Assembly (NCBI GenBank): GCA_003693505.1
Contig: QUZD01000024.1
Span: 310,001-374,000, forward strand
From: Pseudonectria foliicola
Taxonomy: Eukaryota; Ascomycota; Sordariomycetes; Hypocreales; Nectriaceae
Reading direction: 5' to 3'
DNA length: 64,000 nt
In this document: one piece after another, positions 43,969 to 54,934 of the stretch
Position numbering within the stretch: position 1 is the stretch's first letter
How the letters are laid out: every line of letters begins with the position of its first letter
Made by a program: the position numbers and the translations under genes
Notes under the pieces: model-generated
What the model was told of the DNA's origin: nothing
What the model saw: the letters and a program-made list of their open reading frames with translations, nothing else
Database searches by the model: none

Positions 43969-45696
43969 TCATGGCTTCCCAGCGGCCCTCTGCCAGGCCC
44001 CCTCGAAATCCCCCGCCGAGTCCACCATGACGACGCTCGACTCGCCCGCATTCTCGGCAGCCGCCAGATCCGCCGCGGTCGAGGCGCCCAGGTCGACGGC
44101 GCTCTCCGCCAGCCCGTCCTCGCGCATCTCCGTCTCCCAGTTGCTCGAGTAGACGACGGCCGCAAAGGCCTCGAGGTCTCGCACCGACTCCATCTGCTGC
44201 AGGTACTCGTTGGGCATGCCGTTGCCGATGACGTGCGCCTGGCGCGTCAGCACCGACAGGATCTTGGGCAGCAGCACCACCTTTGTGCGCTGCTGGTCCT
44301 TGAGCGCAGGTGCCACGGGGCCGTCTGCCGCGGGGAGCAGGAATGCACCCGTGGCCAGCTTGTTATCCACCAGGTAGGAGAAGCCGGCGTCTAGGAGGAG
44401 GGTGAGGACGTGAGAGAAGGAGGGTGATTCGATGAGATCGGCAGTCTCGTCGAGCAGTCGTCTCAGACTCGCCGGTGACGAGGGCACCGAGCCCTGTGAT
44501 CCCTGGGGCGGCAGGTCCTCCAGAATCCCCGACTCCCGGATCACCTCATCCTCCATATCCCTAGGCGGAAGAAGGAACTTGAGCCAGTTCATCCTCCTCC
44601 GCTCCTCGGGCGTCGACCCCTCGACGAGTTTCCGCACCTCCATTGTCAACTCGGAGAATCTCTGGAAGCTCAGCAGGTCTCGGGGGCTCAGGCTGCCAAA
44701 AACGGTGCGCACGGCACCCTCGACGCGCTGCATGATGTCGACCCAGCCCTTGTTGAGCAGCCACCAGCTGAACGTCAGGTACTTGCGGTTGGTATCGAAG
44801 TCGCTGCCGTATGTCTGCTCCGTGTTGTCGTCGTCATTGTTCTCGAGGCTGATGGCAGCCTGCTGGGTGCCTGTAGCGAGCGCCACCACGCTCGACAGGT
44901 AGCTGCGCCGGCCAAGGAGGTTCAATTGCACCCGCGTCAGCATGGTAAGCAGCGCCAGAGTATAGATCAACGTGAAGCTTCTCGTCAGAGCTAGGGAGTC
45001 ACCAAATATGTAAGCCGTGAGCACAACATGGAGGAGGCAAGATCAGAGGACTCACCACTAATAGTCAGATCGTCCCAGAGTTGTCGCTTGGTCTTGCGCG
45101 GCTTGCTGGGCGGCACCTCGGCCTGGGATCCAGGTGCGGAGTGGGAGGAGGAGGAGGAGGCGGCGGCTTGCTGGGCGGCGGCTGCAGAGGCATCTATGGC
45201 AGGCGGAGCAGTCGTGATCTGGCTCGCGTGGATGCCGCTCTCGCTCTGCATGCTAATCATGCTTCTACCGTCGTCCTCTGTGAGGGTCGTGTCCGCGAGA
45301 CTCGGCGGGGAGCCGCCCTTGGCCCCCTTGGCCACCTTCATCTTCTGGATCTCGTACGTGATCTGCTCCGTGTTCATCGCCTCGATAACGTTTGTGGTCG
45401 CGGACGGTAGAAGGGCCAGCACCGTAAAGGTGCAGTCCTCCTGGTTCTGCTCGAAGCGGCGCCGCAGGCTGCATGGGTGGGGGGGAATGGTTAGCTACAG
45501 CAAGACAGCAGGAAACGAGCGAGGCATTTGCAACTCACTTCTCCTTTGCGATGCGATCGCTGCTCATGCGCTCGCGGGCATCATTGAGCTTGGAGATGAT
45601 GTACTGCGTGGCGACGTAGCCGGCGCCGATGACGCCGACGCCAATGGCGAGAGGCGTGCGGTTCCGGCGGAACCATCGCCGGGTAGAAGACAGCAT
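43969..45696 (-). CDS. PEX3: Peroxisomal biogenesis factor 3
   Basis: Three exons, 45539-45696, 45056-45468, 43969-44990 (530 aa). The N-terminus MLSSTRRWFRRNRTPLAIGV GVIGAGYVATQYIISKL is a basic stretch followed by one membrane segment, the classic Pex3 peroxisomal targeting and anchor. Next comes RRRFEQNQEDCTFTVLALLP, a Pex3 hallmark, and a long Ala/Ser/Gln insert. After this come LWDDLTISALTRSFTLIYTL ALLTMLTRVQLNLLGRRSYL and SWWLLNKGWVDIMQRVEGAV. Pex3 recruits Pex19 with its membrane-protein cargo and, in yeasts, binds pexophagy receptors. The insert (about residues 95-175) is longer than in yeast. Shares an 850-bp divergent promoter with ATG101. Confidence 0.95.
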
Positions 45697-45936
45697 GGCG
45701 ATGTCTGGAAGTGTGATACGGCGCGTGCCGTTTCGATTCGATTCGTATCGTGTCGCGTCTTGTTGCCTTGTCGGGTCGATGTAGATTGTTGGATGAAGCA
45801 GAACTTGGCTACAGGCGCATCTCGCAACCCAATTGCTACAAGGTAAGGTAGATACTGTAGTCGAAGCTAAAGGTACCTTAATCTGACGGCAGGCGTCGTA
45901 CCCTGGGGCCGAGGTACGGCGAGCCTGGAGCGTGAA

Positions 45937-45979
45937 GCTGTGTGGCTGTGTGGCTGTGTGGCTGTGTGGCTGTGTGGCT
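45937..45979. repeat. GCTGTGTG octamer repeat
   Basis: Five tandem copies between PEX3 and ATG101. Confidence 0.88.
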
Positions 45980-46081
45980 CAGTCCGACGGGGCCCTCTCT
46001 CTCCCTGTTGTTTATCGCAGGTCCTGGAGTGGCTTGAACGCGCCCACCCTGTGCTGCCCGTCCCCCTGGCCTCGAGCCGTA

Positions 46082-46122
46082 TCTGTAGTCTGTGGTCTGT
46101 AGTCTGTAGTCTGTAGTCTGTA
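46082..46122. repeat. TCTGTAG heptamer repeat
   Basis: About five to six copies, one with TGG in place of TAG. The unit TCTGTA is the core of the AATCTGTA motif found elsewhere in the window. Confidence 0.85.
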
Positions 46123-46546
46123 CCGTACCCCCATCCCTACAGTATGTAATCCCTAATCGCCCTATCGCTGCATCGTCGATTAGCGCTAGGATCTAACCCG
46201 AAGCAAGGCAATCAGCACGACTACGACGTCAGTCCATGCATGTATGGTAGCACATGTAATCTGTACGTACCCCGCCTCCTCAACCTCCCGCTCCGCCCTC
46301 TCCGCATTCCGTCCTGTCCGTCAGCCTTGCTTCAACGGCGGGCGACTGACCAAGACTTTGGATACCACCATCGCCACGACTGACGCACAGAGTTGTCGTC
46401 CCGTCCCGTCCCCTCTTCTGTCCAGCAGTTCAGTTGCTTCACCATGCCATGAGGCCACCTTAGAGCCGCCTAGCTCCCAGCTCCCAGCTCCCAGCCGCCT
46501 CAGCCGCCTCCCCCCCCCGTCGCTCACCATCAATCAACCCGCAACC

Positions 46547-47364
46547 ATGGAGCAGCACGAGCCTCCAGAGTTTATCCTCGACGTCTTTGCAGACCCTAGG
46601 TCCGTCCACGATGTCGTCAAAGGTGCCTACCTGCCTACCTGCCTATATACACTTGCTCTCCCTGGCTCTACCCCCACAACATGTCCTAACAACAACAACC
46701 CGACCCAGGCATCCTCCACACCATCTTCTTCCACCGCTTCTTCCCTTCCCTCGCGCCTCAGACCCGCGAGGTCCTCGACCTGACCCTGCCGCACGTCGAC
46801 GACGATGAGCTCGAGACCATGATTGAGCAGCGCGTCGCCGCCCTCGAGCGTCAGCTCGACGCCCAGCGCTCAGGCTCCGCCAACAACTCGGCCGGCGGCC
46901 GCGCCCAGCTCACCGTCCAGTTCTTCGAGAAGCGCCGTCGCAAGGCCTGGCTCTCCCGCGGCGACGAGGAGGTCTGCTGGGAATGCTGGACCGTCAAGGT
47001 CACCGTCGCCGAGCCTCGCACCGAGAGTGGTGCGTCCTCCTTCTCCTCCTCCTTCTCCTCCTCCTCCTCCTCCTCCTCCCCTGTTCCTTTCCCAAAGGCC
47101 ATCTCCAACGGGGGACACCCTACGAGATCACCACCAGGAACGTCTGCTGACATCGTTGCCTTTGCTCCTCTACCAGAACGCGCCAAGGTTCGCCGGGCCA
47201 TGGAGCAGACACTTCTCACCACCGCCATGAAGATTGTAACATTTGCCAACACCCACAAAGACCATATTCCTCCCATCACCACCCAGGGCACCAACCCTTT
47301 CCCCTACAAGATCAATCTCGACCAGAAGGAGACAAGCTGGGCCACCCGTATGCGCATCTACTAG
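46547..47364 (+). CDS. ATG101: Autophagy-related protein 101
   Basis: Three exons, 46547-46622, 46709-47029, 47177-47364 (194 aa). Starts MEQHEPPEFILDVFADPRSV HDVVKGILHTIFFHRFFPSL, the conserved start of the Atg101 HORMA domain. It continues with QLTVQFFEKRRRKAWLSRG DEEVCWECWTVKVTVAEPR and ends HIPPITTQGTNPFPYKINLD QKETSWATRMRIY. Atg101 pairs with Atg13 in the Atg1/ULK1 initiation complex; Saccharomyces lacks it, filamentous fungi and animals have it. Intron 2 contains a CCT/TCC triplet run (about 47036-47080), close to the donor. Divergent from PEX3 and convergent with the forkhead gene. Confidence 0.95.
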
Positions 47365-48271
47365 ATTGTCAAGGCGCTGTCCAAAGATGTGCGCAGCTAG
47401 TCCAGCCACTCCCGTGAAACTGGATTCAATCCAATCTTGATTTCTGGACAAGGCGATGTTTTCCTCAGTCTGTACATAGTATAAGGGGCACACAGCCCCT
47501 TTGGTGGGCGTTTTGGGTCGGCGTTCGGGTCGCGAGACACGGTAGGATAGCGAGCACGAGCCTAGAGCACGCTCCAACTCAACAGATACCCGACTGATAC
47601 TTGATCCATTGGATTGCAACGAGGTTTCAGCCGTGCAGGACCTTGAATATTTGACAGCTGGCTTCGGACTTCAGTGAGAATGGGCATCGAGTAGTGTATA
47701 GAGAAGTAAGAGCAATGTAATTTAATCCACAACCAAAGCGTCATACTGAGCATACGGCCCAGCGTTTCCCAACCCAACCAAAGCAGATAAGAAGCCAAGT
47801 GCTAAAGCAAACTAGACCAGGCCAATAAAGGCTTGTGTAGCCGTCCAATGTCCAGATCGAATCCAAACTCCGAACAGCACCTTGCTAGGCAGCAAACAAT
47901 CCATACATCATACCAAAAAGAAGAGAGCAGAGAAGCAGAAAAGCAAAAAAAAAGCAAGAAAGCAATGCTAAGTCCAAAAGCTAAACGGAACCCTGGCATC
48001 CAAGCTCTCAGAGCAAAGAACACCCGACGTCATCAATATCGTCAACAATCAGCCGTGAAGCTGCTCGGTCTACAAGAAGACCGCGCCACCTTTCTCTATT
48101 CCTATACAGAGGAAGCAATCCCCAGATCGGGAGTCTTCGAATCACCGCATTCGACTCCAACAGGTAATCTTGAACTTGTGGTTCTTCTCGACTTTCCGTC
48201 TTTTGTCAAAAAAAAAATCATTCATCTCATACTCATGCTCGTAGCTCATTGCTTTCGACCATCTCCGCTGT
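47365..48271. other. Convergent intergenic spacer ATG101/forkhead gene
   Basis: 907 bp, A-rich on the plus strand in places (about 47935-47965). Probably the two 3' UTRs; no gene seen. Confidence 0.4.
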
Positions 48272-50548
48272 TTAAAAGGCTGTAGAATAACTGCGACCGA
48301 GGCCAGGCTTCGTGCCCTTTGGGCCCTTATTTTGTGACCCAGATCCGATCCGCTCAAAGCCTTGGAGGATGTCCAGACCAGACAGGTCTGTGACATCGGA
48401 TTGTTCGTTGGACATGAAGTCGGCCGGATCGATCATCAAGCTGGGCCACTCGCCGTCTCCCGAGAGATCAAGCAGACCCGAGAACTTTGAAGGGGACTGC
48501 TGCTGCCTCGTGGGTGACTGCTGGAAAAGCTTCGTTGGGGAGCTGAGCCCTTCAAAGACCTTGCTCGGCGTCTCAAATAACTGAGCAGAAGGCTGCTCAG
48601 GTGCTTTCAGAAGAGGAGGCGCAGACGTGATGGACCGCTTGGTTGTTGAGTTGGTGAGCTCTCCCAACGCGGAAGCTGAGACCGTTCTATCCATGCGAAC
48701 CCGTTTCGCCGAGCGCTTGATGGGAGACCCAGCATCGGCAGCGCTGGCAAAGACGTTTTCGTCCATACCGGCAAGGTCTTGGAAGATGTCAAAGTCGGCA
48801 TGGTTGATGACATCGCAGTCGAAGTTGTATGTCGCCTCGTCGAGGTTGAAAGCAGGACTCCAGGGTACACTATCGTCTGAGATGCCCGTTACCCGACGGA
48901 GCGGGGATTGCAGCATGTTTCGGACCTTGTCGCGGTGGATGCGAAGGTTCGTGTTGGGAGATACAGAGGGAGGAGGCCGTGCTGGGGGCTTCATCTTGAC
49001 GACTGGGGTCAGGGGAGGAAGCATCTGGTTTTCATAGGGCTGCCGCAGCGGTGAGGACGAGATGGGACCAAATGCCGAGTAGGAGCGAGTCTTGGTCGGG
49101 CTGAAGGGGGACGAGCCACGCAGACGCGCAATTTCCTCTTCGGCTCGCCCGCGCTTGATCCGAGGTCGGTCCGCCTCCGATGTCAAAAGCATGGCCTTCT
49201 TCTGGTTCGGACGCATAGCCGAGGATTCGAGCGAGGATATGTATCCGCTGTCATCCATGGACGCAAAATTTCTCTTGTGTGATCGAGATACCGAAGAAAC
49301 GGGATTGCGAGAGAGGGGAGGAGGGGTGTTGCTTCGTGGTTCTGCGTGGCGCGAGACCGGGGGCGACGAATGCATGGTCGCTGGGAGAGGCGAGTAGAGG
49401 GACGAGTCCAGCGAAACGTCGTTGTCCCCGAGTTTGTCTGCAGAATCGTCGGGGGCTGCGCTGTCCGAGATGGGGATCGTGGCATCGGATGATAGCTCGG
49501 CCGGCATGGACATGGTTGCTTGCGACGTAGGGAGGGGTGGCAGAGCGGTCTGGCTGATGGGAATCGGGGGAGGTAACGTCGGCTCCTGTATCGACAGGGT
49601 GCGGGCGTGGGCTGAGCGAGAGGGCTCGAGACGTGTCGACATGACGGGTATGTTCTCGGCTGTCGGTGCAGACTTGCGCGTCGGCTTTTCCTTGAGGAAC
49701 TGGGACTCGGTGCCGGGCTCGATCCCCCAGTAGTTGCCCTTGCCGGGATCGTCCTTGGGTCGTTCGATCTTGATGAAATTCTTGTGAAGGCTGAGATTGT
49801 GTCGAATGCTATTCTGCCAACCGGCATCAGTGGGGCTGTAGAAGGAATAATTGTCACTGATCCATTTGTAAATCTGGGCTAGGGTAAGGCGGTGTTTCGG
49901 GGAGCGGAGAATGGCCATGCCGATCAGCTGAGCGTAGCTGTGTGGTGGTTTGGTGCCATCGTCGATGATTGTAGGGAAGGAATCAGGAGTCGGCAGTGAC
50001 GAGTCGACCTCTGCCTTGGGCCGCTTGGGAGGTCTTGTGTCCCTGATGGGGGCAGCCTCCATGAGGCCTCGCTTGCCGTGCGGCTTCTGGTAGTAGTTTT
50101 CGACCGAGAGGTTGATGGTGGACGGAGCCGGGAAAATCTGAGGATGCACATTTTCCTTTCCAGAGCCAAACGTGGCATCCATGGTAGGTTTTTGAGAGCC
50201 AGTCTTGAATTTGGAAAGGTAGGGCTTCTTGTGCAGCGAATCTGTGGCGTGGCCTTTGCCAGAAGGAGGCGCCATGGCGACCGTGTTGAGTTTGCTGCCG
50301 TGCGAGGAAGCTAACGGCGCGTGCGGTGACGACGCTGGGCGCGATTTGAATGGGGAGAAAGTGACATGCGAAGGGCCGGGAGGGTTGAAAACGACGTTTG
50401 AGCTGGAGCTCGTGAGTGGGCGTCGGTCAGGTTTCGTGAGGGCGGGCATGGGCGCATGGCTGGTCATGGGTGCAGCGTTCTCGAACATGTCGTCCTGGAA
50501 GATGTGGAGAGGCTCGTTGGAGCTGGAGAAGCGGGTATGCTTGGCCAT
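48272..50548 (-). CDS. Forkhead-box transcription factor
   Basis: Single exon, 758 aa. The forkhead DNA-binding domain is at about residues 200-280: KPPHSYAQLIGMAILRSPKH RLTLAQIYKWISDNYSFYSP, then DAGWQNSIRHNLSLHKNFIK, with the recognition helix NSIRHNLSLHKNF intact and wing residues KGNYWGIEPG. Flanks are disordered, with many S/T-P sites (SPHAPL, SPTK, SPIK, SPLRR) that suggest cyclin-dependent kinase control. No FHA domain is visible before the forkhead, so it is less like yeast Fkh1/Fkh2 than like S. pombe Sep1-type factors, which drive mitotic and septation genes. KENVHP near residue 130 resembles a KEN-box degron. Cell-cycle function is inference. A long repeat-rich region lies upstream. 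Confidence 0.9.
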   Translation of the reverse strand: MAKHTRFSSSNEPLHIFQDDMFENAAPMTSHAPMPALTKPDRRPLTSSSSNVVFNPPGPSHVTFSPFKSRPASSPHAPLASSHGSKLNTVAMAPPSGKGHATDSLHKKPYLSKFKTGSQKPTMDATFGSGKENVHPQIFPAPSTINLSVENYYQKPHGKRGLMEAAPIRDTRPPKRPKAEVDSSLPTPDSFPTIIDDGTKPPHSYAQLIGMAILRSPKHRLTLAQIYKWISDNYSFYSPTDAGWQNSIRHNLSLHKNFIKIERPKDDPGKGNYWGIEPGTESQFLKEKPTRKSAPTAENIPVMSTRLEPSRSAHARTLSIQEPTLPPPIPISQTALPPLPTSQATMSMPAELSSDATIPISDSAAPDDSADKLGDNDVSLDSSLYSPLPATMHSSPPVSRHAEPRSNTPPPLSRNPVSSVSRSHKRNFASMDDSGYISSLESSAMRPNQKKAMLLTSEADRPRIKRGRAEEEIARLRGSSPFSPTKTRSYSAFGPISSSPLRQPYENQMLPPLTPVVKMKPPARPPPSVSPNTNLRIHRDKVRNMLQSPLRRVTGISDDSVPWSPAFNLDEATYNFDCDVINHADFDIFQDLAGMDENVFASAADAGSPIKRSAKRVRMDRTVSASALGELTNSTTKRSITSAPPLLKAPEQPSAQLFETPSKVFEGLSSPTKLFQQSPTRQQQSPSKFSGLLDLSGDGEWPSLMIDPADFMSNEQSDVTDLSGLDILQGFERIGSGSQNKGPKGTKPGLGRSYSTAF

Positions 50549-51437
50549 AGTGGCCTGGTCGAGAAGCCAGTGGGCAGCTCAATCGCTTGGCGAGCGGCGT
50601 GTCTGGGGGGGGGGAGATTGAAGTCAGCAAGGCCGGCAACGGTGGACGGGCGGACGAGGGGATTGCAGGGAAAGGTATATTTGAAGTAAGTCTAGAAAAC
50701 GGGGACGGGGCGGAAGAATAGTCTGCAGACGTGCGGGAGTGGGAGTGGGAGTGGGCATGGGCATGGGCGGAGCTTGATGCGGCACGTTGTGGCTTTAGGG
50801 ACGGGATGGGACGAGGATGCATGACGACAGGGAATACGGTGATGGGAAAAGGCTCAAAGCTCACCTGGATGAAGCGTGCAATCTCTCTGAGCAAGGTGGG
50901 GCTCGCTGACAGGGCCGTGGTGCCTTGATATTTTTCCTTTTCGCTGAAGTGCTTTGGTTTGGGATGGAAAGACGAGGCGGTGAGGTGACCGAGGTGGCCG
51001 ATTCAAGTGCCTGGTGCCTGGACTTGCGTGGGTAGTGGGGACGGGCGCGGCGAGAAGCAAAATCGAAGGTCCAGGAGCAGGCGGGCGGCGATGGAGGCGG
51101 GTTTGGCGATGCGTTGCAAGGCGATCGCGTCAGAATAGCGCGTCGAGAGCGGCGGTGGTGGAGGGCGTGGTAGCGGAGGTGGATGTTGGACGTGGGAGAA
51201 GGCGGTGGGCTCCAACGACGTTCGAGGACGGATCACAGTATCGAACGGGACGAACGAGTGAGTGAGTGAGCGAGTGGGCGGAAGCGAGGCGAGAAAGCGT
51301 GCGAGTTGATAGCTTCGCAAAAGGGACAAGGAGAGGGGAAGAGAGAGGATGAAGGTGTGAGATGGTGGATGGCAGGGCCAGGTTAATGGAGGATGGAGAG
51401 AGGGAGGGAGGAAGAGATGTGATGGGATGGGAAGTGT

Positions 51438-51474
51438 GTGAGTGAGCGAGTGAGTGAGTGAGTGAGTGAGTGCG
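51438..51474. repeat. GAGT tetranucleotide repeat
   Basis: About eight copies of GAGT with one GAGC interruption. A shorter related run lies at 51254-51270 and GGGAGT copies at about 51513-51542. Confidence 0.85.
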
Positions 51475-51752
51475 AGAGTGTGGGTGAATGGGTGGCACCC
51501 CAAGTAGGCAAGAGAGTGGGAGTGGGAGTGGGAGTGGGAGTGAGAAGAGGGAGTGTGGGAGTGCGGGAGTGTACAAAGTGGGAGCCGCGACGGCAAAAGG
51601 CGGGCGCTCGTTGGCTGCTGCTCTGCCTGGCTCTGGCTCTCTTTGGCACTCTGTGGCCCTGGCTTTGGGCTGGCTTGGTCGATTGATTCAGCCCGTACAG
51701 TCACTACAGAGTACTACAGTACCTACCTACCTAGGTATGTAGAGTACACATT

Positions 51753-51808
51753 ACAGCACAGCACAGCACAGCACAGCACAGGGCAGACGCCAACGCCAAC
51801 GCCAACGC
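51753..51808. repeat. ACAGC pentamer and CCAACG hexamer repeats
   Basis: Five to six copies of a 5-mer (ACAGC) then three copies of a 6-mer (CCAACG) and variants. Confidence 0.82.
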
Positions 51809-51877
51809 CAGCACCAACACCAAGCACTGAGGCCTTTGGGTGGAGCCCCGTGCAGGGAGGATTCGGGGAGGTACGCC

Positions 51878-51912
51878 AGGGATGGGCCAGGGATGGGCCA
51901 GGGATGGGCCAG
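51878..51912. repeat. AGGGATGGGCC 11-mer repeat
   Basis: Three perfect tandem copies with degenerate GATGG units continuing to about 51955. Confidence 0.85.
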
Positions 51913-52149
51913 AACTGAGCCAAGATGGCCCCGGATGGTCCAGGATGGGCCCCGGGTGGGCTGGAGCGATTGGCTGCGAGCCTTCTGGGCTGACACGAGC
52001 CGACCGGGATGTGCTCTTTTGGGCGGCGGGTGTGTGTATCAGGCCAGGATTTCCGCTGGGTTTTGATGGGAGCAGAGGCGGTCGCAGGGCGGCTAGCTAT
52101 CCAGCTATCGACCTGTGCTGGTGGAGATGGATGTTGTAGAGTAGAGCGA

Positions 52150-52150
52150 G

Positions 52151-52192
<42 letters not shown>
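52150..52192. repeat. (GC)n followed by (GA)n
   Basis: Eight CG dinucleotides (52151-52166) directly followed by about thirteen GA dinucleotides (52166-52192). Confidence 0.9.
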
Positions 52193-52199
<7 letters not shown>

Positions 52200-53914
52200 G
52201 AGAGACAAGAGAAGAACCAAGGAGGGGGCCCCGACAGACGACAAGGCGGCCAGAACGGTCCGAAGGATGGGCTTCGGATTCACTGGCACGGCTGGGCTAG
52301 GACTGGGGGCGTGTGGCTCCTCACAAGCAAAGGGAGGCATATACAGTACCTCCATCTACATCCATCTATCCAAGTGTTGAGAACGAGGTCAGGGCGAGTT
52401 CAAGGGAGAGTGAACAAAGGAAAGGGCCAGACATGATGTAATGTGAATGCCAGGAATGGAGGCACAGGCCAGTTGGCGAGCATTTTGGCGAGCATCTAAG
52501 TATCCGTAGCGAGCATTGAGCACCGAGTAGACGGCCCAACGAACAATGGGGATGACAGCTCGGTGGGTTCGTCTATGCCGCGCTTGGGCAACTAAGAACC
52601 GACCATCTATTCATCGGTCATGCCATGCGCCGCGATGAACGGCATTGAGCCTGGCTTCCTACCTACCTACCTACCTACCTACTACCTATCCAGCTACCTT
52701 GCCGTAAATATCCAGGCTACCAGGCTACTCTACTGCCGGGGCTCTTTGGGCACACAGGGGCAAAAGCCCAAGACATGGTGTTGCCTGCTGTCTCTGCCGA
52801 AGAAGAGAGATTTGCGATTGATGCCCTCTAGGCGCCGGTTGATTCGTCGCGGATTCGTCACGGTGGTCAATCTCATTCCAACTACGCATTGAACGGATGG
52901 ATCCAACAGCTGACCAATGTTGCCAGTGTAGATACCTACCTACCTAGGTATCTAACGAATGAACGGATACTATAGATGGAGGATGTAGACTACCATGTAT
53001 GGAGGGGGGGATGTACATTGCATTCGTTCCTTGGCACCTACTTGACTGGCCTACCTACCTACCTACCTAGATTACAACCTAACGTATCCATGCACGTTCG
53101 ACGTGCATGCTACAGTTACTCTACACCGGAGCATTAGGTGAGCCGTCAGTCTCCGTCGAGTAGCAACAGTAGTACTATCGTCTACGACAAGGTTGGCAAT
53201 TGGCAATGTCAGTGGAGCTGTACGTCAGCCAGCGAATGCATCGCCTCGGCATCAGGTGAGGACGGGGACGAGAATGAACATCAGACAAGTCGGCAGCGCC
53301 TCAAAAGGCATCAGAGGCAGCCGCTAATGCCCGCTCGACGCGGAGCAGCGGAGCAAATCTCGATCTGGCGGACTACCTGTCCGTGAGTTGCGTGAAAGCC
53401 CATCACCCCATCCATGCGTGTATATGTGTGTGTGTGTGTGTCTCAGCGCAAAGGCACTTTGCTGTCCAAGGCATGGACATTCTGTAAATGAGGGCGCTCG
53501 GTGCCCCTCTTCTGCTACTCTGCCACTCTGCCACTAATCTGTAGTTGTGCCACACAATTAGCAAAAAGGCAAAAGTAAAGCCGCTCGCTCGCTCGTCCCT
53601 CTCTTGGCCCTCGATCAGATACCGGATGCCAGAAAGAGACCAGGGTCGATCGGCCTTTGTCTCTGATCAGATGGCTTCGCCTTGTTCGCCCAGCCAGCCA
53701 CAGCAGACTAGCCCAGGATGCCTCCCTGCACAGTCTCGGGTGCCTTGCCCTCCCTTTGCTTCTCTAGTCCTTCTTGTCAATCTCCCTGGATCTCGTGAGC
53801 CACCACTCATCCCGATTCTGTCTTGACGGGACGGATTGTGAGAGGGGCACACGATACGCACAACGGGTACTACCATGTACAAGGCATCGCTGGTGGATCG
53901 AGTAACCTGCTGAA

Positions 53915-53986
53915 GGTCACCCAGGGTCACTCAGGGTCACTCAGGGTTACGCAGGGTCACTTGGGGTCGCCCAGGGTCCCTCAGGG
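53915..53986. repeat. GGTCACTCAG decamer minisatellite
   Basis: Seven imperfect tandem copies of a 10-mer. Confidence 0.88.
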
Positions 53987-54154
53987 CCGCTCCGGCTGCA
54001 AATGGAGGCGGCACGAAATGCCTGCAGATAGGCAGAGTTTCTTCACACAATGGGCAATGGGCAATGGGCAGTGGGCAGTGCAGTGCCGCGGCGCGCAGAG
54101 TTGCGATTGGCACATGGCAGAGCGATCCGTGACAAAGAAGCCTAATAGCGCCCA

Positions 54155-54198
<44 letters not shown>
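54155..54198. repeat. TGCCTG hexamer repeat
   Basis: Seven tandem copies of TGCCTG, followed by AATGG copies at 54210-54230. Confidence 0.88.
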
Positions 54199-54574
54199 TC
54201 GGTGCCGAAATGGAATGGAATGGAATGGAGCGCTCGCGCATTGCCGCCGCGAACATGATGGGCAGTGAGTGCGTGCGTGCACTGGCTGAACTTGGCTGAA
54301 CTGGCTGAACTGGCTGAACCGATGATTGATTCGCGTTTTGGCCAGTGGTTTCTTGCCGGCTGCCGGCGCATGATGGCGAGCTGGAGCCTCACAAAAAAGG
54401 TGCGGATGCGCGCGCGGGGACGTGCGATGAAGTCACGCACATGTACTACATGCACATTGGATCATGGGTGGGCATTCGCCAAACGGCCTGGTCCCTCTCG
54501 TAAACGGGCACTGAACGGCGGCCAAACGGTGGCCAAACGGTGCCTAAACCGTAGGTCGCTCAACGGCTACCGTG

Positions 54575-54630
54575 GTCCGCTGTAGCCCGCTGTAGCCCGC
54601 AGAGGCCCGCAGAGGCCCGCAATGGCCCGT
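54575..54630. repeat. CCGCTGTAGC / CCGCAGAGGC decamer minisatellite
   Basis: About five imperfect copies of a 10-mer in which pairs of adjacent units share the same variants, as after recent unit duplication. Confidence 0.82.
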
Positions 54631-54898
54631 GGTGGCCGCTGACTCTTGCCTCAATGTGGAGTAGACCAGTAGACCAGTAGACCCGACGTTGGGGATGGAC
54701 GCGTCTTTTTTTTTCGACCGCGTTCCGGTCTGGTTCTGAAACGGGACGCGTCATGGCCAATCAGAAGACGGCCAAAGGCCAGGCACCGAAAGCCGGTACT
54801 GTACGGGGTACCTCGTACCTCTCCAGCAGTTCTAGGCGCAAAGTGACAAATGTGTGGGTGTGGTGTGTGTGTGTGTGTGTGCGTGCGACCCAGTGCAA

Positions 54899-54934
54899 AG
54901 CAGCGTGAGGCAGCGTGAGGCAGCGTGAGGCAGC
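54899..54934. repeat. GGCAGCGTGA decamer repeat
   Basis: Three and a half perfect tandem copies of a 10-mer. Confidence 0.85.

Larger units (their letters stand above)
45697..46546. promoter_or_regulatory. Shared divergent promoter region of PEX3 and ATG101
   Basis: 850 bp. Contains an octamer array (GCTGTGTG, about five copies, 45937-45979), a heptamer array (TCTGTAG, about five copies, 46082-46122) and one TAATCTGTA motif at 46257-46265. Which element drives which gene is not visible. Confidence 0.5.

Noticed and set aside
47036..47080. CCT/TCC run read as Ser-rich coding sequence (SFSSSFSSSSSSSS)
   Set aside because: It lies inside intron 2 of ATG101; the splice join on either side restores the conserved Atg101 protein.
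51003..51704. 233-codon minus-strand frame rich in HSH, THSL and PPP
   Set aside because: Composition comes from translating GAGT/GGGAGT tandem repeats; no conserved domain. Repeat arrays without stops create such frames.
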